Source: Tritrichomonas foetus
Lineage: Eukaryota > Parabasalia > Tritrichomonadida > Tritrichomonadidae
Direction of reading: 5' to 3'
DNA length: 26,883 nt
Assembly (NCBI GenBank): GCA_001839685.1
Contig: MLAK01001085.1
Location: 9,062-35,944, forward strand
Part shown: positions 26,392 through 26,883 of the stretch, in pieces
How the letters are laid out: every line of letters starts with the position of its first letter
How positions within the stretch are numbered: the first letter of the stretch is position 1
Made by a program: the position numbers and the translations under genes
Notes under the pieces: model-generated
Database searches by the model: none
What the model was told of the DNA's origin: nothing
The model's input: only the letters and a program-made list of their open reading frames with translations

Positions 26392-26586
26392 TTATGAATC
26401 TTCTTCTTTCTGGGGAATTTCGGGGCAGACGATTTCAAAAGAAGATGTTATTAAATTTTGGTATATCAAATTAATTGATTTTGATACGTCGGGGTTGTTC
26501 TCTTCCAAAAAAGTATCTTGCGTAAACTTTTTTAAGTTATGGATAGCGCGTTTTGAAGAAATAATTTCGTCAGAAAGAATTTCCAT
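26392..26586 (-). CDS. small acidic hydrophilic protein (64 aa), unknown
   Basis: The ATG at 26586 opens a 64-codon ORF encoding an acidic, mostly helical soluble protein (begins MEILSDEIISSKRAIHNLKK, ends PEIPQKEEDS). It has no cysteine cluster or membrane helix. Immediately upstream on the minus strand is GGTCATTCCAAATG, with a TCATTC initiator 3 nt before the ATG, and two GGCC elements further up (26630-26633 and 26653-26656), the same arrangement seen at other genes here. This makes a real gene likely. I do not recognise the family; a small subunit of a complex is possible. Confidence 0.55.
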   Translation of the reverse strand: MEILSDEIISSKRAIHNLKKFTQDTFLEENNPDVSKSINLIYQNLITSSFEIVCPEIPQKEEDS

Positions 26587-26883
26587 TTGGAATGACCAAT
26601 GTTCTAAAATTTTTATTGAATGGTTATTCGGCCATGATATGAAAGCATATTTGGCCGGTTATTCTCTCGAAAATCTGGATTAAAACTAGGGCTGAACTTT
26701 TTTATAATAGCGTTTTCAAAAAAATTGTGAGGGCATTTTCTGGTGAAGTGTTTTTCTTGTATCCAAACTCTCAATTTTTCAATATAAGTAATCACTAAAA
26801 TTCACCTTCTGTACGTTACAGATAGAAATTAATTTTTACTTAAAAACCTAAATATCTTGTCAAATATTTGTATACTTGACTAA
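26587..26883 (-). promoter_or_regulatory. promoter region of the small gene at 26586
   Basis: On the minus strand the elements run ACCGGCCAAATATG, TATCATGGCCGAATAACC, then GGTCATTC and the ATG. The 12-bp palindrome TTCCATTTGGAA (26581-26592) spans the start codon. A minus-strand ORF at 26613-26795 overlaps this region but opens at GTG after a stop and contains the promoter elements, so I do not call it. Confidence 0.42.

Noticed and set aside
26613..26795. Minus-strand ORF near the right edge
   Set aside because: It opens at GTG after a stop and overlaps the promoter elements of the gene at 26586.

Overview
The window looks like nuclear DNA of a parabasalid protist, most likely a trichomonad close to Tritrichomonas. 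The reasons are AT-rich sequence, long single-exon eukaryotic genes on both strands separated by short AT-rich spacers, TCAT-type initiators close to several ATG codons, asparagine-rich tracts, and a gene set (BTB-like/discoidin family protein, Rab, NEK and LKB1-like kinases, divergent actin, cornichon, TRP channel, PTEN) that is eukaryotic throughout. The species is inferred, not proven. I saw no tRNA, rRNA, snRNA or CRISPR array. Single ambiguous bases lie at 1119, 1299 and 9060; the last sits exactly at a duplication junction.

Layout. 1-1257 (-): 5' part of a pogo/Tc-like DDE transposase running off the left edge. 1529-1711 (+): possible small tail-anchored protein. 1783-2757 (-) PTEN-like phosphatase and 2920-4521 (+) a protein of unknown function share a 162-bp divergent promoter. 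5027-6151 (+): actin-related protein lacking two catalytic residues of actin. 6261-6431 (+): small gene that reads best with a 24-nt intron; its 3' end overlaps the 3' end of a cornichon gene, 6418-6828 (-). 7229-7678 (-): frameshifted coding relic. 7947-8732 (+) and 9058-9843 (+): two identical nitroreductase-family copies, each followed by a 17-bp minisatellite; the second copy begins at the N. 10381-11655 (-): BTB-like/discoidin protein cut by one in-frame stop, with the missing end of the domain still readable to 10246. 11809-13344 (-): mucolipin-like TRP channel with no in-frame ATG at its 5' end. 14577-15797 (+): LKB1-like kinase. 16417-17442 (+): ER thioredoxin-fold protein without a CxxC and ending in TDEL. 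17553-17930: strict 16-bp minisatellite. 18019-19248 (-): NEK kinase. 19601-20182 (-): Rab21-like GTPase. 20728-22674 (-) coiled-coil protein and 22919-26041 (+) HEAT/importin-like protein share a second divergent promoter. 26392-26586 (-): small acidic protein.

The genes do not form an operon or one pathway. Several belong to membrane traffic and signalling (PTEN, Rab, cornichon, TRP channel, ER protein), which is ordinary for a eukaryotic neighbourhood. The most interesting unexplained signal is a recurring promoter-proximal element, TTATATGGYC or GGCCA(A)nTGATAT, seen upstream of at least six genes and often paired with a TCAT initiator. Next come the stop-interrupted discoidin gene, the duplicated nitroreductase with its suspicious junction, and the possible ultra-short intron.
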